From Streptomyces cinerochromogenes (GTDB lineage: Bacteria; Actinomycetota; Actinomycetes; Streptomycetales; Streptomycetaceae): a DNA stretch of 64,000 bases. Numbering within the stretch: position 1 is the first letter of the stretch; every line of letters begins with the position of its first letter. Made by a program: the position numbers and the translations under genes. The notes beneath the pieces were generated by a model. The model was not told the origin of the DNA, searched no databases, and saw only the letters and a list, made by a program, of their open reading frames with translations. Below are positions 34,574 to 43,529 of this stretch, one piece after another. The DNA lies in assembly GCF_014648635.1 (NCBI RefSeq), contig NZ_BMRM01000006.1:1-64000 (forward strand), in the 5' to 3' direction.

Positions 34574-34912
34574 TCAGCCGCCGTTTCGCGGCGCCCACAT
34601 GATGACGGCCATCCCGGCGAGGCAGACCAGCGCGCCGGTGATGTCCCAGCGGTCGGGGCGGTAGCCGTCGGCGATCACGCCCCACAGCAGGGAGCCGGCC
34701 ACGAAGATCCCGCCGTAGGCGGCGAGGATGCGGCCGAAGTGGGCGTCCGGCTGGAAGGTGGCGACGAAGCCGTACGCGCCGAGGGCGAGGACGCCGCCGG
34801 TGATCCACAGCCAGCCCCGGTGCTCCCGGACGCCCTGCCAGACCAGCCAGGCGCCGCCGATCTCGAAGAGGGCGGCGACGACGAACAGGGCGGCGGAGCG
34901 GAGGACCGGCAT
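34574..34912 (-). CDS. YnfA family (UPF0060) membrane protein
   Basis: This 112-residue protein has four transmembrane helices with the family signatures [33 protein letters not shown] and [20 protein letters not shown]. YnfA proteins are related to small multidrug-resistance exporters; the function is largely open. ATG 34912 is the start. Confidence 0.92.
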   Translation of the reverse strand: MPVLRSAALFVVAALFEIGGAWLVWQGVREHRGWLWITGGVLALGAYGFVATFQPDAHFGRILAAYGGIFVAGSLLWGVIADGYRPDRWDITGALVCLAGMAVIMWAPRNGG

Positions 34913-35048
34913 GGGCCCAGCTTGGCAGGCGGGCGCGGTGTCACCTGTTGGAGGGCGCCTGGGGGGCGGCTCGCGTGGCATACATCGCTACGGCAGTCGT
35001 ACCCGCGGCGGTGCGGCGCGTGAGCGAGGAGTGGTGAGGGGCGTGCGG

Positions 35049-35507
35049 ATGCGGGCGTGGGTGTTGTCCGGGGTGTGTGCCGGTGCCGTGCTGGTGCCGG
35101 GGGTCGCGGCGGCCGCTCCGGCGCCGGTGGCCGATCTCGCCTTCCACGGGAGCGTGGTGCTGGAGGGGGACCGGGCGGAGGTGCTGCTGACCCCGCGCAA
35201 CAACGGGCCGGACGTGGTCGCGGACGCGACGGTCCGGCTGCGCTGGTCGGTGGCGCTGGCCGACGAGCAGGAGCTGCCCGCCCGGTGCGCGCGGGAGGAC
35301 GAGCGGACGGTGGTGTGCGGGACGGGCGCGCTGGCCGTGGACGCGGCGGGGGAGCGGTTGCGGGTGCCGGTACGGCTGCGGGAGCGGCCCGCCGAGCTGA
35401 CGCTGGAGATCGACACGGCGTGGAGCGCGGGGGCGACGGACGGGGACCGGACGAACGACCGGATGGCGGTGCTGGTGCTGGCGACCGGGGACGCGTACGC
35501 CTTCTGA
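35049..35507 (+). CDS. Secreted hypothetical protein
   Basis: This 152-residue protein has a signal peptide (MRAWVLSGVCAGAVLVPGVA, cleavage near AAA-AP) followed by a beta-rich domain with VVLEGDRAEVLLTPRNNGP, resembling a DUF11/CARDB-like repeat of cell-surface proteins. ATG 35049 has GAGGGG 7 nt upstream; GTG codons at 35031, 35034 and 35043 are alternatives. It is divergent from ynfA by about 135 bp. Function unknown. Confidence 0.65.
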   Translation: MRAWVLSGVCAGAVLVPGVAAAAPAPVADLAFHGSVVLEGDRAEVLLTPRNNGPDVVADATVRLRWSVALADEQELPARCAREDERTVVCGTGALAVDAAGERLRVPVRLRERPAELTLEIDTAWSAGATDGDRTNDRMAVLVLATGDAYAF

Positions 35508-35542
35508 CTCCCCTTGATCCCTTCGGGCTGCCCCGGCCCGCG

Positions 35543-35947
35543 CTAGGCGGGGTTCTCCGCGTCGTAGCGCTCGCGGGCGGTGCGGACCTCGTCGAAGTGG
35601 GTCTCGGCCCAGTCCTTCACAGCGGTGAGCAGGGCGGCGAGGCTGGCGCCGAGCGGGGTGAGGGCGTAGTCGACGCGGACCGGGACGGACGGGGTGACCG
35701 TGCGGCTGATGATGCCGTCCCGCTCCAGGGCGCGCAGGGTCTGGGTGAGCATCTTGGGGCTGACGCCGGCGATCTTGCGGCCGAGGTCGCTGTAGCGCAG
35801 GGGTCCGGGGGCCAGGGCGGAGACGACGAGGCTGACCCACTTGTCGCTGAGCCGTCCGAGGAGCTGGTTGGTGGGGCAGCCGCGAATGAAGGCGTCGTAC
35901 TCGGCGCGGGCCTGTTCGCGGCGCTGGGCGGCGGTCAAGGTGGCCAT
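35543..35947 (-). CDS. HxlR-type transcriptional regulator
   Basis: This 134-residue winged-helix regulator has FIRGCPTNQLLGRLSDKWVS with the conserved Cys25 that often senses electrophiles, then LRYSDLGRKIAGVSPKMLTQ and VDYALTPLGASL. HxlR proteins commonly control divergent quinone or aldehyde reductases, which fits the neighbouring oxidoreductase. ATG 35947 is the start. A dyad in the divergent promoter may be its operator. Confidence 0.9.
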   Translation of the reverse strand: MATLTAAQRREQARAEYDAFIRGCPTNQLLGRLSDKWVSLVVSALAPGPLRYSDLGRKIAGVSPKMLTQTLRALERDGIISRTVTPSVPVRVDYALTPLGASLAALLTAVKDWAETHFDEVRTARERYDAENPA

Positions 35948-35983
35948 GGCTCTCCTCCGGGTCGGCTACGCACTCTCGGGTAA

Positions 35984-36004
35984 CTACTTACCGATAGATA
36001 GTAG
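35984..36004. promoter_or_regulatory. Inverted repeat CTACT-N11-AGTAG, candidate HxlR operator
   Basis: CTACT (35984-35988) and AGTAG (36000-36004) flank an AT-richer core in the 131-bp region between the divergent HxlR and oxidoreductase genes. It is the only clear dyad there. Confidence 0.5.
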
Positions 36005-36078
36005 CTCTCCTACGGTTGGTGGTGCGGCAGGAAAGGCGCCGCGGGACATCAAGTGGCTTGATTTCGAGGAGAGTTGTC

Positions 36079-36969
36079 ATGCGTGCTGCGGTGGTGAGGG
36101 CGTTCGGCGGTCCGGACGCGGTGGAGATCGCGGAGGTGCCGGTGCCGGAGCCGGGAGCGCGGCAGGTGCGGATCAAGGTGGCCGCGGGGGCGCTGAACCC
36201 CGTGGACGCGGGGGTGCGTGCCGGTTTCTTCGGCGGGGCCGGCAAGACGCTCGGGCTCGGCTGGGACGTCGCCGGGACGGTGGACGCGGTCGGGGTGGCC
36301 GCGGCCTGGCAGGTCGGCGACCCGGTGGTGGCGCTGGTGCCGGGGGTGGCCGACCCGCTGGGGGCGCACGCCGAGTACGTCGTCGTGGCCACGGACGCGG
36401 TGGCGAAGGCGCCGGCCGCGGTGGACGCCGTGCACGCGGGCACCCTGCCGCTGAACGGGCTGACCGCGCTCCAGGCGCTGGACCTGCTGGATCTCGCGCC
36501 GGGTGCGTCCCTGCTGGTGACGGGGGCGGCGGGCGCGGTCGGCGGCTTCGCCGTGCAGCTGGCCGCGCACCGGGGGCTGGAGGTGACCGGGCACGCCCGT
36601 GCGGGCGACGAGGAGCTGGTGCGCTCGCTGGGTGCCGCGCGCTTCACGGCGGACGGCCTCGCGCCGGGGAGCGTGGACGCGGTGCTGGACGCGGCGGTGC
36701 TGGGCGAGGCCGCCCTGGAGTGGGTGCGGGACGGGGGCGCGTACGTCGGTGTGCGGCCGGGGGCGCAGCCCGGGCCGGTGCGCGGGGTGCGGACGGGGGC
36801 CGTGGAGGTGGCCGCGGACGGGGCGGGGCTGGCGGAGCTGGTCCGGCTGGTGGACGAGGGGGTGCTGACCCTGCGGGTGGCCGAGGCCTACGCCCTGGAG
36901 AAGGCGGCCGAGGCGCATGCCCGGCTGGCGGAGGGCGGGGTGCGGGGGCGGCTGGTGCTGGTGCCCTGA
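36079..36969 (+). CDS. Zinc-free NADP-dependent quinone oxidoreductase (MDR superfamily)
   Basis: This 296-residue medium-chain reductase begins MRAAVVRAFGGPDAVEIAEV with the GroES-like fold (LNPVDAGVRAG, LGWDVAGTVDAVG). The NADPH-binding domain follows (GASLLVTGAAGAVGGFAVQL). It lacks the structural and catalytic Zn cysteines, so it is of the quinone oxidoreductase type. ATG 36079 is preceded by GAGGAGA. It is divergent from, and probably controlled by, the HxlR gene. Confidence 0.9.
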   Translation: MRAAVVRAFGGPDAVEIAEVPVPEPGARQVRIKVAAGALNPVDAGVRAGFFGGAGKTLGLGWDVAGTVDAVGVAAAWQVGDPVVALVPGVADPLGAHAEYVVVATDAVAKAPAAVDAVHAGTLPLNGLTALQALDLLDLAPGASLLVTGAAGAVGGFAVQLAAHRGLEVTGHARAGDEELVRSLGAARFTADGLAPGSVDAVLDAAVLGEAALEWVRDGGAYVGVRPGAQPGPVRGVRTGAVEVAADGAGLAELVRLVDEGVLTLRVAEAYALEKAAEAHARLAEGGVRGRLVLVP

Positions 36970-37022
36970 CTCCCGGCGGGGGGCCGGAATAACCGGGGAG
37001 GGCGGACCGTTCCGGGGGTATA

Positions 37023-37036
37023 GTTGAACGGTCAAC
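37023..37036. promoter_or_regulatory. Inverted repeat GTTGA-N4-TCAAC before LLM oxidoreductase gene
   Basis: A perfect 5-bp-arm dyad ends 20 bp before the LLM gene start, overlapping a TATAGT-like -10 element (37019-37024). It is a plausible regulator site, but no adjacent regulator gene is present. Confidence 0.5.
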
Positions 37037-37056
37037 AACCTGGAGGGTGAGCGACC

Positions 37057-38145
37057 ATGCAGTTCGGGATCTTCACGGTCGGCGACGTCACGCCGGACCC
37101 CACCACGGGACGGACCCCGACCGAACGCGAGCGGATCAAGGCCATGGTCGCCATCGCGTCGAAGGCGGAGGAGGTCGGCCTGGACGTCTTCGCGACCGGT
37201 GAGCACCACAACCCGCCGTTCGTGCCGTCCTCGCCGACCACGATGCTCGGCTACATAGCCGCGCGGACGGAGAACCTGATCCTCTCCACGTCCACCACCC
37301 TGATCACCACCAACGACCCGGTGAAGATCGCGGAGGACTACGCGATGCTCCAGCACCTGGCCGACGGGCGCGTGGACCTGATGATGGGCCGTGGCAACAC
37401 CGGGCCGGTGTACCCGTGGTTCGGCCAGGACATCCGGGAGGGCATCAACCTCGCCATCGAGAACTACGCCCTGCTGCGCCGCCTGTGGCGCGAGGACGTC
37501 GTCGACTGGGAGGGCAAGTTCCGCACGCCGCTGCAGGGCTTCACCTCCACCCCGCGCCCGCTGGACGGCGTACCGCCGTTCGTCTGGCACGGCTCCATCC
37601 GCTCGCCCGAGATCGCCGAGCAGGCCGCGTACTACGGCGACGGCTTCTTCCACAACAACATCTTCTGGCCCGCCGACCACACCAAGCGGATGGTGGAGTT
37701 CTACCGGAAGCGGTACGCCCACTACGGGCACGGCACCCCGGAGCAGGCGATCGTCGGCCTGGGCGGCCAGGTGTTCATGCGGAGGAACTCCCAGGACGCG
37801 GTGCGGGAGTTCCGGCCGTACTTCGACAACGCGCCGGTGTACGGCCACGGGCCCTCGCTGGAGGACTTCACCGAGCAGACCCCGCTGACCGTCGGCTCCC
37901 CGCAGCAGGTCATCGAGAAGACCCTGTCCTTCCGCGAGTACGCCGGCGACTACCAGCGCCAGCTGTTCCTGATGGACCACGCGGGGCTGCCGCTGAAGAC
38001 CGTGCTGGAGCAGCTCGACATGCTCGGCGAGGAGGTCGTGCCGGTGCTGCGCGAGGAGTTCGCCAAGGGGCGTCCGGCGGACGTGCCGGAGGCGCCGACC
38101 CACCAGTCCCTGCTCGCCGGCGCCGAGAAGGAGGTCGTCGCATGA
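37057..38145 (+). CDS. LLM class flavin-dependent oxidoreductase (CE1758 family)
   Basis: This 362-residue luciferase-like monooxygenase has MQFGIFTVGDVTPDPTTGRT at the N-terminus, LDVFATGEHHNPPFVPSSP (flavin site), VDLMMGRGNTGPVYPWFGQD and GDGFFHNNIFWPADH. The CE1758 family is typically paired with a CE1759-type FMN reductase, and such a gene follows with a 4-nt overlap, giving a two-component flavin monooxygenase. AGGGTGAGCGACC precedes ATG 37057. The substrate is unknown. Confidence 0.9.
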   Translation: MQFGIFTVGDVTPDPTTGRTPTERERIKAMVAIASKAEEVGLDVFATGEHHNPPFVPSSPTTMLGYIAARTENLILSTSTTLITTNDPVKIAEDYAMLQHLADGRVDLMMGRGNTGPVYPWFGQDIREGINLAIENYALLRRLWREDVVDWEGKFRTPLQGFTSTPRPLDGVPPFVWHGSIRSPEIAEQAAYYGDGFFHNNIFWPADHTKRMVEFYRKRYAHYGHGTPEQAIVGLGGQVFMRRNSQDAVREFRPYFDNAPVYGHGPSLEDFTEQTPLTVGSPQQVIEKTLSFREYAGDYQRQLFLMDHAGLPLKTVLEQLDMLGEEVVPVLREEFAKGRPADVPEAPTHQSLLAGAEKEVVA

Positions 38146-38723
38146 AGCTCGTCGTCGTGTCCGCGGGGCTGAGCGTCCCGTCCTCCACCCGGCTGCTCGC
38201 CGACCGGCTGGCCGCCGCCGTCGGCCGGCACACGCCGGTGGACCTCGAGGTGGTCGAGCTGCGGGAACTCGCGGTGGAGATCGCGCACAACTTCACCAAC
38301 GGGTTCGCGGGCAGGGGTCTCGCCGCCGCGCAGGACGCGGTGGCGGGGGCCGACGGGCTGATCGTCGTCACACCGGTGTTCAGCGCGTCGTACAGCGGGT
38401 TGTTCAAGTCCTTCTTCGACGTGCTGGACAAGGACGCGCTGGCCGGGAAACCGGTGCTGATCGGGGCGACCGGGGGCACGGGACGGCACTCGCTCGTGCT
38501 GGAGCACGCGCTGCGGCCGCTGTTCGCCTACCTCCGGGCCGTGGTCGTGCCGACGGCGGTGTACGCCGCGTCCGAGGACTGGGGCGCGGAAGGGCTGGCC
38601 GAGCGGATCGAGCGGGCGGCGGCGGAGCTGGCCGCGCTGATGCCGCTGGCTCCGCGGGGGGCGGAGGAGACCGTGGTGCCCTTCGCGGAACAGCTGGCCA
38701 GGCTCGGCGGCCCGGCGCGGTGA
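38142..38723 (+). CDS. NAD(P)H-dependent FMN reductase (CE1759 family)
   Basis: This 193-residue flavodoxin-fold reductase has LVVVSAGLSVPSSTRLLADR (phosphate-binding loop SxPSSTR), IVVTPVFSASYSGLFKSFFD and IGATGGTGRHSLVLEHALRP. It would provide reduced flavin to the LLM monooxygenase whose stop it overlaps (ATGA). Confidence 0.9.
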   Translation: MKLVVVSAGLSVPSSTRLLADRLAAAVGRHTPVDLEVVELRELAVEIAHNFTNGFAGRGLAAAQDAVAGADGLIVVTPVFSASYSGLFKSFFDVLDKDALAGKPVLIGATGGTGRHSLVLEHALRPLFAYLRAVVVPTAVYAASEDWGAEGLAERIERAAAELAALMPLAPRGAEETVVPFAEQLARLGGPAR

Positions 38724-38866
38724 CCGGGCGGTGACCGGGCGCCGGTGAGAAGGCGGCAGGGCGGTGGGCCGGGTTGTCCCCGTGACGGTGAGAGGCCGGT
38801 AAAAAGGGTGATCGTAGGCCCGGCGAGCCCGGCCCGGCCGCCGCCGGCCTTGGCACACTGACCTAC

Positions 38867-39592
<726 letters not shown>

Positions 39593-41032
39593 GTGGGCCG
39601 CCGCTGGCGGCTGCCGGCCGGGCCCCGGCCGAAGCTGGTCTCCCTGCGCACCACCTTCGCGGTCTCCTTCGCGGCCGTCACCGCCGCCGTGACGATCCTC
39701 GTCGGCATCCTGTCGTACAACTCCGCCGCCCGGCTCGTCCGGGTCGACCAGCAGTCGGTGTTCACGCAGGTCGTGCAGGACGTGCGGGACGAGGTACGGC
39801 AGCACGCGATGAGCCCCGACGACTTCTCCTCCTCCCGCCCCGGGCACGACGTGGTCCGCCCCGCCCGCACCGACGTGCAGGTGCTCGGCGCGCAGGGGCA
39901 GATCATGGACCACGGCAGCCCGGTGCTGCCGGTCACCGCCGGGGACCGGGACATGGCCGTCGCCCGGACGGCGGGGCTGGTGGTCCAGCACAAGGACGTA
40001 CGGGTGGAGGCGGACCTGTTCCGCATCGCCACCGTCTCGCTCGGCGACGGGCGCGGAGCCGTGCAGGTCGCGCAGGAGTTCAGCGACACCGAGGACCTGC
40101 TGCGGGCGCTCCAGCGGCGGACGCTGATCCTGATGGCGGCGGTCGTGGTGGCGGCCGGGCTGTTCGGGTGGTGGCTGGCCCGGCGGATCACCCGGCGCCT
40201 GGTGGTCCTCACCTCCGCCGCCGAGGACGTCGCCCGCACCCGGCAGCTGGGCATCCAGGTGCCGGTGGCCGGTCTGGACGAGGTGGGGCGCCTCGGCCGT
40301 GCCTTCGACCGGATGCTGGGGCGGCTCGCGCAGTCGGAGGAGGACCAGCGCAGGCTGGTGCAGGACGCCGGGCACGAACTGCGCACCCCGCTCACCTCCC
40401 TGCGGACGAACATCTCGCTGCTCCGGCGCATCGACGAACTCCCGCCCGACAGCCGGGAGGAGCTGGTCGCCGACCTCTCCCAGGAGGCGAGGGAGCTGAC
40501 CGACCTGGTCAACGAGCTGGTCGATCTCGCCGCCGGGCAGTCCGACGCCGAGCCGCCCCAGCGGGTGGACCTCGCCGACCTCGCCGAGGACGTCGTCGGG
40601 CTGGCCAGGCGCCGTACCGGCCGGGACGTCGTGCTGAGCGCGAGCGGTGACACGACGACCGACGGACGGCCCGGGATGCTCCAGCGGGCCATCTCCAACC
40701 TGGTCGAGAACGCGGCCAAGTTCGACCGGGGCGGCAAGACGCCGATCGAGGTCGCCGTCACCGGACCGGCCCGGCCGGGCACGGTGCGGGTGGAGGTGCG
40801 GGACCGGGGGCCCGGGATCGCCGAGGGCGACCTCGTCCGCATCTTCGACCGCTTCTACCGTGCCGCCGACGCCCGCTCCCTGCCCGGCTCGGGCCTCGGC
40901 CTCTCCATCGTCCGCGAGGTCGCCATGGCCCACGGCGGGGCCCCGTTCGCCTACCGGCGGGAGGGCGGCGGCGCGGTCATCGGGTTCACGGTCGGGGGCG
41001 GGATCGTGCCGGGCGCCGGCCGGGGTGAGTAG
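39593..41032 (+). CDS. Sensor histidine kinase
   Basis: This 479-residue kinase has two transmembrane segments (about 20-42, TTFAVSFAAVTAAVTILVG; and 178-200, LILMAAVVVAAGLFGWWL) around an extracytoplasmic sensor loop. HAMP, HisKA (QDAGHELRTPLTSLRTNI, His acceptor), and HATPase (NLVENAAKF, DRGPGIAEGDLVRIFDRFYR, GSGLGLSIVREV) domains follow. GTG 39593 follows the response-regulator stop without a gap, so the pair is a single operon. It is MprB-like in layout. Confidence 0.93.
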   Translation: MGRRWRLPAGPRPKLVSLRTTFAVSFAAVTAAVTILVGILSYNSAARLVRVDQQSVFTQVVQDVRDEVRQHAMSPDDFSSSRPGHDVVRPARTDVQVLGAQGQIMDHGSPVLPVTAGDRDMAVARTAGLVVQHKDVRVEADLFRIATVSLGDGRGAVQVAQEFSDTEDLLRALQRRTLILMAAVVVAAGLFGWWLARRITRRLVVLTSAAEDVARTRQLGIQVPVAGLDEVGRLGRAFDRMLGRLAQSEEDQRRLVQDAGHELRTPLTSLRTNISLLRRIDELPPDSREELVADLSQEARELTDLVNELVDLAAGQSDAEPPQRVDLADLAEDVVGLARRRTGRDVVLSASGDTTTDGRPGMLQRAISNLVENAAKFDRGGKTPIEVAVTGPARPGTVRVEVRDRGPGIAEGDLVRIFDRFYRAADARSLPGSGLGLSIVREVAMAHGGAPFAYRREGGGAVIGFTVGGGIVPGAGRGE

Positions 41033-41062
41033 GCGTACCTACCGGTGACCGGTAGGTACGCC
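41032..41062. repeat. Perfect 31-nt palindrome after the histidine kinase gene
   Basis: GGCGTACCTACCGGT and ACCGGTAGGTACGCC flank a single G, starting at the last base of the kinase stop codon. It could fold into a terminator hairpin, or be an operator for the downstream gene at 41,100. Confidence 0.8.
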
Positions 41063-41099
41063 CATCCGCGTGCCCCTCTGGCGGCCGTAGCGTCGCCGT

Positions 41100-41864
41100 A
41101 TGCCCGAGGAGAGCGCACCCACCCCGACCACGCCCGAGACCACGCCCGAGACCGCGCCCGAGACGGCGACCGAGACGGCGACCGAGACGGCGACCGCCAC
41201 CGCGACCGCCGCCGGGCCGGCCCTCTCCGGGGCCCGTGCCCTCGGCCTCGGCTGTCTCGGCTGCGGCGGGCTCGTGCTCGTCGCCGTGGTGGCCCTGATC
41301 GTCCAGCTCACCTGGAACTCCTCGACGGACTTCCCCCGGGTCGCGCCCCAGGAGATGGCGAACCGTGTCCTCGGGCACTCACAGGAGGCGTACGACGTCA
41401 TGGGGTTCACGCGGACCGTGCGGCCCGGGGTCGAGAAGATCGGCGTCAGCACGGAGAACACCCTGGACGCCGGCTACTGCTACGACGGGGGGCTGCTCGG
41501 GCTGGAGGACAAGACCGTCGACGGCGCCTACCGGATGTCCCACGACTGGGCGCTGGACCACGTGCCCGCGAGCCAGGCCGTGCCCGGACTGCGCCGGCTG
41601 CACCGGCGGCTGCGGGACGAGGGCTGGGAGGTCTCGTCGTACCGCGAGGGCGGCAAGGGCAAGGACTGGTCGCTGTACGTCCAGCGGGACGGCGGGGACG
41701 AGCGGATGTCCTTCACCTGGTTCCCGGACCGGGAGTACTTCCTGGGCGTCTCCGCCGGGCCCTGCGCCTACGACCCCGGGTGGACGGACGGCGAGGACCC
41801 CTACTACCCCGACTCCGCCGCCGACTCCGTCACGCCGCCCGCTCTCGGGCCGGGGAGGCGGTGA
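41100..41864 (+). CDS. Hypothetical single-pass membrane protein with Thr/Glu/Ala repeat
   Basis: This 254-residue protein begins with a low-complexity Pro-Glu-Thr/Ala-Thr-Glu stretch (residues 5-38), followed by one transmembrane helix near 45-70 (LGCGGLVLVAVVALIVQL) and an extracytoplasmic domain of about 170 residues with conserved Trp, Tyr and two Cys (DAGYCYDGG, AGPCAYDPG). No family is recognised. ATG 41100 follows the 31-nt palindrome; no clear ribosome-binding site is seen, so the start is uncertain. Confidence 0.6.
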   Translation: MPEESAPTPTTPETTPETAPETATETATETATATATAAGPALSGARALGLGCLGCGGLVLVAVVALIVQLTWNSSTDFPRVAPQEMANRVLGHSQEAYDVMGFTRTVRPGVEKIGVSTENTLDAGYCYDGGLLGLEDKTVDGAYRMSHDWALDHVPASQAVPGLRRLHRRLRDEGWEVSSYREGGKGKDWSLYVQRDGGDERMSFTWFPDREYFLGVSAGPCAYDPGWTDGEDPYYPDSAADSVTPPALGPGRR

Positions 41865-41879
41865 GCGCTCCGGCCGCGC

Positions 41880-42152
41880 TCAGTCGGCCCGTCCGCGCCG
41901 GGCCGCCGTCAGGTGCCAGGCCAGGTTGCCCACCGCCGCACCGGCGGCCACGGCGGCCACGATCACCCCGCCGGTCGCGAGGCCGTCGCTGAACAGGTGC
42001 GGGCGCCGGTCCAGGCTGTGCAGCCCGAAGCCGCACAGCTCGTACACGCCGACGGCGGCGATGACCAGGCTGACGACCAGCACGGTCAGCGTCGGCGCGA
42101 GATCGCGCACGCAGACCTCCGTACCGGGCTCCGCTTCCGTGATGTCCTGCAT
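41880..42152 (-). CDS. Small membrane protein (two helices)
   Basis: This 90-residue protein has an acidic N-terminus and two hydrophobic segments (LTVLVVSLVIAAVGVYELCG and GLATGGVIVAAVAAGAAVGN). No family is recognised. ATG 42152 is preceded by GGGGGACC. It is convergent with the gene at 41,100 and divergent from the M55 peptidase gene. Confidence 0.65.
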   Translation of the reverse strand: MQDITEAEPGTEVCVRDLAPTLTVLVVSLVIAAVGVYELCGFGLHSLDRRPHLFSDGLATGGVIVAAVAAGAAVGNLAWHLTAARRGRAD

Positions 42153-42207
42153 GGGTCCCCCGTTGAACAGACGTGTGAACGGCCCGGTGGGCGTTGGCGA
42201 TTGGGAA

Positions 42208-42222
42208 CCTACAATACGTAGG
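42208..42222. promoter_or_regulatory. Inverted repeat CCTAC-N5-GTAGG upstream of M55 peptidase gene
   Basis: A perfect 5-bp dyad, 20 bp before the M55 start, in the divergent promoter region. Candidate regulator site only. Confidence 0.4.
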
Positions 42223-42241
42223 GTCGGATAGGGTCGACGCC

Positions 42242-43072
42242 GTGCGGATCTACATCAGTGCGGACATGGAAGGCATCACCGGGCTCGTCGACGCCGACGA
42301 CGTCCAGCCGGGCGGCCGGGACTACGAGCGGGGCCGCACCATGATGGCCGAGGACGTGAACGCCGCCGTGCGGGGCGCCTTGGCGGCCGGGGCGACCGAC
42401 GTCCTCGTCAACGACGCCCACGGGCCGATGCGCAACCTGCTCCCCGAGGCGCTGCACCCGGCGGCCCGCCTGGTCCGGGGCAAGCCCAAGCAGCTCGGCA
42501 TGCTGGAGGGCCTGACCGGGGAGTACGACGCCGCGCTGTGCGTCGGCTACCACTCCCGGGCCGGGGCGCCGGGCGTGCTCAGCCACAGCTTCATGGGGCA
42601 CGAGATCGAGGACATGTGGCTGGACGGCCGCCCGGTCGGCGAGATCGGCCTCGCCCACGCCACGGCGGCGGCCCTCGGGGTGCCCGTGGCGGTCCTCACG
42701 GGCGACGACGCGGCGTGCGAAGAGACGGCGGAGTGGGACGCCTCGGTCGTGACCGTCCCGGTGAAGTACGCCCGTGACCGGTTCGCTGCCGAGCTGCGGC
42801 CGGCCGCGGAGGCGCGCGAGGCCATCGAGGAGGCGGTCGCCCGGGCGCTGACCCCGGCCCCGGCCCGCCCGGCGCCGTCGGCCGCGGAGGCGACCCTCAC
42901 GGTGCGCTGGCAGTCCGCCTCGGTCGCCGTCACCCTGCTGGGCATCCCCGGTGTGACCGCCGAGGACGCGCGGACGGTCCGGGCGAGCGGACCGCTGCCC
43001 GCGCTGTTCCGGCAGTTCGGGGTGTGGATGCGGGTGGCGGCCTCGCTCACCCACCAGGCACCGTACTGCTGA
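42242..43072 (+). CDS. M55 family D-aminopeptidase (DppA-like)
   Basis: This 276-residue zinc peptidase of family M55 has the metal-site residues in ISADMEGITGLVD (Asp, Glu), VNDAHGPMRNLL (His-Gly), VGYHSRAGAPGVLSHSF (His) and the catalytic region GEIGLAHATAAALGVPV. DppA-type enzymes cleave D-Ala-containing peptides, possibly recycling peptidoglycan fragments. GTG 42242 puts the motif at the N-terminus. It stands alone next to a GC-rich repeat region. Confidence 0.9.
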   Translation: MRIYISADMEGITGLVDADDVQPGGRDYERGRTMMAEDVNAAVRGALAAGATDVLVNDAHGPMRNLLPEALHPAARLVRGKPKQLGMLEGLTGEYDAALCVGYHSRAGAPGVLSHSFMGHEIEDMWLDGRPVGEIGLAHATAAALGVPVAVLTGDDAACEETAEWDASVVTVPVKYARDRFAAELRPAAEAREAIEEAVARALTPAPARPAPSAAEATLTVRWQSASVAVTLLGIPGVTAEDARTVRASGPLPALFRQFGVWMRVAASLTHQAPYC

Positions 43073-43529
43073 CCTCGTCGGGTCGGTCCGGGGCGGTGCG
43101 GCGGGCGTAGGCGCGGGCCGCGCGGGCGCGGTCTCCGCGGCGGGTGGGGCACCCGTGGCGGCGGCCGCAACGAGGACCGGCCGGTGCCGAGCCCGGGGTG
43201 GGCGGGCCGCCGTGGACAGGGGCTGGGCGGGCCGCCGGGGACAGGGATTGGGCGGGTCGCCGGGGAATAGGGGCTGGGTCGGCCGCCGTGGACAGGGCCT
43301 GGGCGCGCCACCGTGGACAGGGGCTGGGCCGGCCGCCGTGGACAGGGCCCGGGCCGGGCCGCCCGTCGGCCGCGCTCGACCGGCCGCCCCGAGGGTGGTC
43401 ATCGCGTGATCACCCTCGGGCATCCCGTTCGCGGCGTCCGGCGGGCAGGATGGACGACGACCGCCACCCACCCGGAGGCGCACGCCCCCCTGACCCCGGA
43501 GGCGACTGCCCCACACCCCGGAGGCCCGC
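43073..43529. other. Non-coding region with a tandem minisatellite
   Basis: This 457-bp region has no convincing gene. Several long open frames cross it, but the 25-bp repeat unit is not a multiple of three and the frames lack start signals and codon bias. It ends with four degenerate copies of a CCCC..GGAG motif before the XRE gene, whose ribosome-binding site (GGAGG) closes the region. Confidence 0.6.
43204..43354 (+). repeat. Six tandem 25-26 bp units
   Basis: Units resemble GGGCCGCCGTGGACAGGGGC plus TGGGC, at 43204, 43229, 43254, 43280, 43305 and 43330, five of 25 bp and one of 26 bp. Copies differ by a few bases each, so the array is not freshly amplified. The core GGACAGG recurs in the repeats at 46,258-46,386. 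Confidence 0.9.
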
